Of a DNA stretch of 9,822 nt, positions 5,809 to 9,822 are shown one piece after another. Position numbers and translations under genes: made by a program. Position 1 is the first letter of the stretch; each line of letters opens with the position of its first letter. The notes below the pieces were generated by a model that saw only the letters and a list, made by a program, of their open reading frames with translations, did not search any database and was not told the DNA's origin. This DNA comes from an uncultured Steroidobacter sp. (lineage in GTDB: Bacteria; Pseudomonadota; Gammaproteobacteria; Steroidobacterales; Steroidobacteraceae): positions 1 to 9,822 of the forward strand of contig CAMLEO010000272.1 of NCBI GenBank assembly GCA_946478975.1. Direction: 5' to 3'.

Positions 5809-6820
5809 TCCTGGCGATCCGCCGATCCGCCCAGCTCTCCCGATTGAAGCTATCCATGAATCCGCAATGACCTCCGTGCGGGATGGTCGTCACATGCAGG
5901 TTCTGCGACGACGCCAGATTCTGCAAATCATGCGAGGGAATGATCGGATCGTCGAGCGAAATCAAAATGTGACTCGGCACAGCCAGGTTCGCGAGCGTAT
6001 TGCCGGTGATGGCATAGCCATTCAAGTACGCGTCCATGTCGGAGAACTCGCCGAACGTCTGCACCAGCACTCGGGTCATGTCTCGAATGGTCGTCTGCGC
6101 GAGCGCCTCGCGGAAGTCGTGGCGCTTGGGAAAATGTTTTTGTTTCAAGCGCAGCGAGCGCTTCCACTTGTTGATGAAATATTGGTGATAAATCCACCAG
6201 CCTTTCTCCAGCACCTCCATGGTGCTGTGAGGCCGGAGCACCGGGCACACCGCGGCAGCGCGCTCTAATTTGATGCCCGCCTGCGGCGCCTTGGCCGCGA
6301 CACGCAGGGCGAAGTTTCCGCCGAGGGAGAAGCCGGCGATGCTGAGGCGCTTGTCGGGGAGCGAACGTTGGATCGCACGCACGGCGCCGACCACTTCGTC
6401 GAGCCGGCAGGAATGGAAGATCTCTTCGTTGAGATGATGCGTCGGCCCGTGGTCGCGAAAGTTCAGCCGGAAGATGTCATAGCCGAGGCTGAACAGGTGA
6501 CTGCCGAGCGACAGCACGTAAATCGAATCGGCGCTGCCTTCCCAGCCGTGCAACAGGATCACGGCCTCTCGCGCCGGTGCTTTGCCGGCAGCGGCCTGGC
6601 TGGAATAGTGGCCGAGCAGCCGCACGCCGTCGCCGCAATCGACGATCTGAGTGTCGGCGACTGCAAGCAGGTCCCTCGCGCGGCCGGAGAGCAGCGGGCG
6701 GCGCAGGCTGAGGCTCGGGACGATGGACTGAAAGTGTGCGTTGGCGAGCCACCCGGTGGGGGCGAAATCGATCGCGCTCAGTGTGTCGGACGAATGTAGG
6801 GCAGCGGCGGATTCAGTCAT
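5783..6820 (-). CDS. YheT-type alpha/beta hydrolase
   Basis: A 345-residue hydrolase of the YheT / AB-hydrolase-4 (UPF0017) family. The family's N-terminal signature is present (WLANAHFQSIVPSL, 24-37). The alpha/beta core shows an oxyanion-hole motif HGWEG (91-95), the nucleophile elbow GFSLGG with S165, an acidic residue in LDDPIIP (D290/D291) and the catalytic His in HGGHCGF (H318). Length is normal for the family. It is cytoplasmic; the natural substrate is uncertain, with carboxylesterase activity expected from the family. The start at 6820 forms an ATGA overlap with the stop of the upstream reductase gene, so the two are probably translationally coupled. The frame continues open upstream to 7471, but only because that sequence is antisense-frame shadow of the reductase. 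It is the last gene of a three-gene operon. Confidence 0.92.
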   Translation of the reverse strand: MTESAAALHSSDTLSAIDFAPTGWLANAHFQSIVPSLSLRRPLLSGRARDLLAVADTQIVDCGDGVRLLGHYSSQAAAGKAPAREAVILLHGWEGSADSIYVLSLGSHLFSLGYDIFRLNFRDHGPTHHLNEEIFHSCRLDEVVGAVRAIQRSLPDKRLSIAGFSLGGNFALRVAAKAPQAGIKLERAAAVCPVLRPHSTMEVLEKGWWIYHQYFINKWKRSLRLKQKHFPKRHDFREALAQTTIRDMTRVLVQTFGEFSDMDAYLNGYAITGNTLANLAVPSHILISLDDPIIPSHDLQNLASSQNLHVTTIPHGGHCGFMDSFNRESWADRRIARIMVEGGRG

Positions 6821-7875
6821 GGATCGATGCGTATCGTGGACGAGCCTGGCAGGGTGCTGACGAAATCGGCGCCCATCAGAGAGCTTGGCGTTGCGAAGCC
6901 CGCGTTGCAAGCGCGGCTCAAGACCGTGCTCAGAATTTCCAGCGAGGATTGAACCGTGAACGAGTAGCCGTTGGCCGTGCGCAGTCTTGCAGTTTTGACT
7001 TCGCCCGCCGCGTTTTTCGCCTCGCCCCACACGTAAGTCGGGTTGTTGTCGCGCTGAGTCTTGTCCGGCGGCGTCACGCGGTGCTCCGCTGTGAATTTTA
7101 CGAACTCGCGGATCCAGCGCTGGCGCAACAGCGGACGCATCCAGTTCGCGCGCCGCATGCTGCTGACGGATTTTGGCGACGACGCGGTGTAGACCTCGAT
7201 GTTCGGAATGCCGGTGCTGTACCACGCCGTGCTCACATCGCCCCACGGAATGCTCACCGCCAGCTTCTCGCCTGCACCGAAATCGACGCGACGCGTGCGC
7301 GATGCGAGCGGCTCTGTCGTCAATCTGCCATCGATGCGCACGCACGAGCCCTTGCCCGCCGATTCGATCGCCGTCTTCGCGGTGCCTTTGCTCAATCCCG
7401 CACGGCTGTCGAAGCCGAGTGCGAGATGCGTGGCGTCCGGCATTTCCTCTTTGAGTCGAGCGGCGACGCAATCGGTCGGCACGACATCGAAGCCGACGCC
7501 TGGGCAGAGCACGATGCCGGAGCGCTGTGCCTTCGCATTGACACTCGCGGCGAGCTCGAACACGTCGATCTCACCAGTGATGTCGAGATAGTGAACGTGG
7601 GTCGCGAGGCAGCCTTGCATCATCGAGGCGGCGGTGCGCGAAAACGGCCCGGCACAGTGCAGGACCGCGGCGACTTGCGTCAGCGTCGACACGAGTGCGG
7701 TGTGATCGTCGAGATCGAACACCGCGCTCGGGCAGTTGAGCTCGGCGGCGAGTCGTTCGATCTTTTGTTTGGAGCGGCCGGCAAGGATGGGGCGCATGCC
7801 GCGCGCCACGGCTTCGCGAGCGATCAGCTCGCCCGTGTAACCGTTGGCGCCATAGAGAAGCCAGGGAGTCGACAT
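6817..7875 (-). CDS. Saccharopine dehydrogenase-like / trans-acting enoyl reductase family oxidoreductase
   Basis: A 352-residue NAD(P)-dependent oxidoreductase. The N-terminus is a Rossmann fold with GANGYTG (9-15), followed by LAGRSKQKIERLA, the pattern of the saccharopine-dehydrogenase NADP-binding domain. AAVLHCAGPFSRTA and YLDITGEIDVFE continue this match. The C-terminus (GFATPSSLMGADFVSTLPG) is the usual end of the family, so the gene is complete though somewhat short. Relatives in actinobacteria reduce double bonds in trans on lipid products; the role in proteobacteria is generally unknown, and no lysine pathway genes are nearby. ATG 7875 has a good ribosome-binding site (AAGGA). The gene lies 15 bases after the response regulator and overlaps the hydrolase gene by ATGA. 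An accessory role in lipid or polyketide-like metabolism is possible, but only inferred. Confidence 0.87.
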   Translation of the reverse strand: MSTPWLLYGANGYTGELIAREAVARGMRPILAGRSKQKIERLAAELNCPSAVFDLDDHTALVSTLTQVAAVLHCAGPFSRTAASMMQGCLATHVHYLDITGEIDVFELAASVNAKAQRSGIVLCPGVGFDVVPTDCVAARLKEEMPDATHLALGFDSRAGLSKGTAKTAIESAGKGSCVRIDGRLTTEPLASRTRRVDFGAGEKLAVSIPWGDVSTAWYSTGIPNIEVYTASSPKSVSSMRRANWMRPLLRQRWIREFVKFTAEHRVTPPDKTQRDNNPTYVWGEAKNAAGEVKTARLRTANGYSFTVQSSLEILSTVLSRACNAGFATPSSLMGADFVSTLPGSSTIRIDP

Positions 7876-7890
7876 GAGATCCTTATCGAA

Positions 7891-9246
7891 CTAGGTCCCG
7901 GCGGGTTGTGTCGCGAATTCCACCCGATTGTTTTGGGCGGCGATGCGGTTCCATTCGCCGGCTGTCACGCGGGGCAGCTGTTCAGCGTTGGGATAGGGCA
8001 CCGCGGGGCGGCGACCCTCATGGGACACTTCGACGGTCAGCGCGCCGCCGGATTCCTGGCGCAGCGACGCGACCAGGTTGGCGAACGCCAGCGACTGCCG
8101 CTGCGCCGTCGGCAGGCTGTCTTCGAACGGATTGCCGACGAAATCGCAGCGCTTGATCGGCAGGTCGTCCGCGGCCATCGAGTAGCCTTCGATGCCATTG
8201 CCGGTCAGGCAGAACTCGCCGACGAAGGTGGTGATTTTCACCTTGCCGCGAAAGTTGCTGGCGCGCAGCTGGGCAAGAATTTCTCGCAGGCGATCCAGTC
8301 GTGAGCCGGCCAGCGGCGCCTCGCCATAAGGAACGATTTCGGTCGTGACGTTGGGCGAGCTGGGAGCGGCGGGTCCGGAAGTCGTCGTGCGATAGGACAG
8401 CACCGTCTTTTGCAGCGTGGCCAGCTGCCCTTGCTGGGCCTCCAGCGATGTTTGCAAATTCGCGTTATCGGCCTGCAATGCCCGGGTCGCGTTCAGCTGT
8501 TGGGTGTAGAGCCAGGCGAGCACGACCGTTGGAGTCAGCGCGACGATCGCCACGGCGACCGCGAGCGGCCAGCGCCTCGGCTGCACCGAAACGGGCGGTA
8601 GCTCTTCCTGCGGCGGAGGCTCGGTTGTGGCCGCTGGCGGCGTCACTGCCGGGACGGGCGGTTTTGTTTCGGTACTGATGCGACGGGCGAAAGCTTCCAG
8701 GCTCGCCAACATGAACCGCCGCATTTCGGACGTATGTTCCTTCAGCAATGGCGCGACGGCGGCGCGAATGGCGGTTTCGAATTCGCCCGGCGTCGGGCGC
8801 ATCGGCTCGATCGCAACCGCGACCGCCCCTTCCTGGTGAGTGACCGGCGCCTGGACCACGCGTGCGTCGCGACGCTCCGGCAACAATCGCAGCTGATACA
8901 GCACGCGGGACACGTCCGCATGCTTGACGGTTTTCGGTAACACGCCGACAGCGCCGAGCGCTCGCGCCTGGCTGACGTACAGCTCGCCTTCCTGCGACGT
9001 GTACATCACCACCGGAATGGTGGCGGTGTCGGGATTGCCCTTGATCGCCTGAATCGCCTGGAAGCCATCCATGCCCGGCATGAGATGGTCCATGAAGATC
9101 ACGTCCGGACGCCCCTGGCGCAGGAATTCGAGGGCGGCTTCCGCCGATTCGGAGGAGTCCACCTGCAAGCCATAGCCTTCCAGCATGCGGCTCAATATGA
9201 CGCGCGCGGAACGCGAGTCGTCGACGATCAGGGCGCGCTTGCTCAT
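7891..9246 (-). CDS. Membrane-anchored response regulator: receiver domain, TM segment, coiled coil, OmpA-like C-terminal domain
   Basis: A 451-residue protein of unusual build. Residues 1-122 are a complete CheY-like receiver with D9/D10, phospho-acceptor D53, T83 and K105. A helical stretch (153-192) and a proline-rich linker (195-225) follow. Residues 226-247 (WPLAVAVAIV...AWLY) are one hydrophobic membrane segment preceded by RR, suggesting cytoplasmic N-terminus and periplasmic C-terminus. Residues 249-285 look like a coiled coil. Residues 311-446 resemble a diverged OmpA-like domain: SLAFANLV (385-392) matches the family pattern SLARANSV with the peptidoglycan-binding Arg replaced by F388, and the end NNRVEF (439-444) matches NRRVEF. 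Two cysteines (C346, C367) could form a disulfide. No DNA-binding output domain or partner kinase is visible here. Start 9246 has a weak ribosome-binding site. First gene of the operon with the reductase and hydrolase. Confidence 0.88.
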   Translation of the reverse strand: MSKRALIVDDSRSARVILSRMLEGYGLQVDSSESAEAALEFLRQGRPDVIFMDHLMPGMDGFQAIQAIKGNPDTATIPVVMYTSQEGELYVSQARALGAVGVLPKTVKHADVSRVLYQLRLLPERRDARVVQAPVTHQEGAVAVAIEPMRPTPGEFETAIRAAVAPLLKEHTSEMRRFMLASLEAFARRISTETKPPVPAVTPPAATTEPPPQEELPPVSVQPRRWPLAVAVAIVALTPTVVLAWLYTQQLNATRALQADNANLQTSLEAQQGQLATLQKTVLSYRTTTSGPAAPSSPNVTTEIVPYGEAPLAGSRLDRLREILAQLRASNFRGKVKITTFVGEFCLTGNGIEGYSMAADDLPIKRCDFVGNPFEDSLPTAQRQSLAFANLVASLRQESGGALTVEVSHEGRRPAVPYPNAEQLPRVTAGEWNRIAAQNNRVEFATQPAGT

Positions 9247-9384
9247 GGGAAGCGTTGCGGGTGGTAGTTAGTTCAAGGCGTGTAGGGTAAGCGTAGCGGC
9301 GCCGCGGCTCCAATAGTCTTGCGCTTCTCAACGAATCCGCGAGGAGTATGCTGGTCGCGGATCCTGGGCGAGGAGGCGTCTCCA
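9247..9384. promoter_or_regulatory. Divergent promoter region between response regulator and EF-G-like gene
   Basis: This 138-bp region separates two divergent genes. It contains a perfect ten-base palindrome GCGGC-GCCGC at 9296-9305. The minus strand has TTGGAG then TACCCT with an 18-bp gap, a poor sigma-70 candidate for the response regulator. The plus strand has TATGCT near 9348 without a matching -35. No promoter can be assigned with confidence. Confidence 0.3.
9371..9376 (+). promoter_or_regulatory. Consensus ribosome-binding site of the EF-G-like gene
   Basis: AGGAGG, the full Shine-Dalgarno core, lies eight bases before ATG 9385. It fixes the start of the truncated EF-G-like gene and is the strongest ribosome-binding site in the window. 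Confidence 0.8.
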
Positions 9385-9822
9385 ATGGCTTATTCGACCT
9401 CGGACATTCGCAACATCGCGCTGGTAGGCCAGGCCGGCGCCGGCAAAACCCTGCTGGCCGAAGCCCTGCTGCTGGAAGCAGGCGTGACCCGCAGCCGCGG
9501 CAGTCTCGAACGCGGCACCACCGTTTGTGATTTCGATCCCCAGGAAAAGCAGCTGCGCCACTCCCTCGACGCGGCGCTGGTGCATTTTCCGGCGGCCGGC
9601 CGCCACGTTCAGCTGTTCGATACACCCGGCTACCCGGATTTCCTGTGCCGGGCCATGACGGTGCTGGAAGCGGTGGAAACCGCCGCGGTCGTGGTCAGCG
9701 CCGTGAACGGCGTCGAGCCGGTGACCCAGCGCATGATGGATTTCGCCCGGGACCGCGAGCTGTGCCGCCTGGTCGTCATCAACAAGATCGACAGCCGGGA
9801 GGCGGAGCCGGAGCGCGTGCTG
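9385..9822 (+). CDS. EF-G-like translation factor GTPase (partial, C-terminus beyond window)
   Basis: The first 146 residues of a translation-factor GTPase of the EF-G-like (FusA2-type) group. The G1 P-loop is G15-QAGAGK-T22, the switch I region includes ERGTTVCDFDPQEKQ (42-56), G3 is D79-TPGYPDF, and G4 is NKID (133-136). Canonical EF-G has DTPGHVDF with a catalytic His; here that position is Y83. This, the GQAGAGKT P-loop and the DFDPQEKQ switch place it with the EF-G-like paralogues rather than the main elongation factor encoded beside ribosomal proteins. Canonical EF-G drives ribosomal translocation; the role of this paralogue is not established. The neighbours include no tuf, rps or rpl genes, which agrees with a paralogue. 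The domains that contact the ribosome lie outside the window. Confidence 0.9.
   Translation, partial: MAYSTSDIRNIALVGQAGAGKTLLAEALLLEAGVTRSRGSLERGTTVCDFDPQEKQLRHSLDAALVHFPAAGRHVQLFDTPGYPDFLCRAMTVLEAVETAAVVVSAVNGVEPVTQRMMDFARDRELCRLVVINKIDSREAEPERVL

Noticed and set aside
6821..7471. N-terminal extension of the YheT-type hydrolase frame to 7471
   Set aside because: The extra 217 residues are out-of-frame translation of the reductase gene. The family N-terminus begins just after ATG 6820.
6736..8304. Plus-strand open frame of 522 codons
   Set aside because: It lies antisense to the reductase and the end of the response regulator, is Arg/Ala/His-rich, and shows no recognisable domain. Long antisense frames are expected at this GC content.
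8465..9625. Minus-strand open frame of 386 codons spanning the response regulator, the divergent gap and the EF-G-like gene
   Set aside because: It crosses two well-supported genes and their promoter region in another frame and has Arg/Ala/Gly-rich composition without domain signals.

Overview
The window is about 9.8 kb of GC-rich, gene-dense bacterial chromosome. Gene content points to a gammaproteobacterium, possibly of the Steroidobacter/Xanthomonadales type: paired periplasmic M16 peptidases, a bactofilin, a PQQ dehydrogenase-cytochrome fusion, a YheT-type hydrolase and an EF-G-like paralogue. The taxonomic placement is inferred from gene style, not from a marker gene. No mobile element, CRISPR array, tRNA or rRNA was seen.

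Layout from left to right. Bases 1-1779 (minus) hold a two-gene operon of secreted M16 metallopeptidases, one with the zinc motif and one without, joined by an ATGA overlap. Bases 1780-2259 contain no protein gene but are the most interesting part of the window. A near-consensus sigma-54 promoter on the minus strand (1963-1979) is followed about 58 nt after the predicted start by a strong intrinsic terminator (1893-1854). Together they outline an RNA of about 98 nt that no annotated protein gene explains. Dyad repeats lie about 135-210 bp upstream, where sigma-54 activators usually bind. Bases 2260-2658 (plus) encode a bactofilin. Bases 2665-4890 (minus) encode a lipoprotein fusing a PQQ sugar-dehydrogenase domain to a diheme cytochrome domain. 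Bases 5032-5808 (plus) encode a glycerophosphodiesterase-fold protein that lacks both catalytic histidines. Bases 5783-9246 (minus) form a three-gene operon read in the order response regulator, saccharopine-dehydrogenase-like reductase, YheT-type alpha/beta hydrolase. The response regulator is unusual: receiver, proline-rich linker, one membrane segment, coiled coil, and a C-terminal domain that looks like a degenerate OmpA-like fold. From 9385 (plus) a translation-factor GTPase related to EF-G runs off the right edge.

How the parts may work together. The M16 pair, the lipoprotein dehydrogenase and the C-terminal part of the response regulator are all predicted to lie outside the inner membrane, and bactofilin is a cytoskeletal scaffold, so much of the window concerns the cell envelope. 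The sigma-54 unit would add a nutrient- or stress-responsive RNA, acting either as a trans-acting small RNA or as an attenuated leader of the M16 operon. The sequence alone does not decide between these two.
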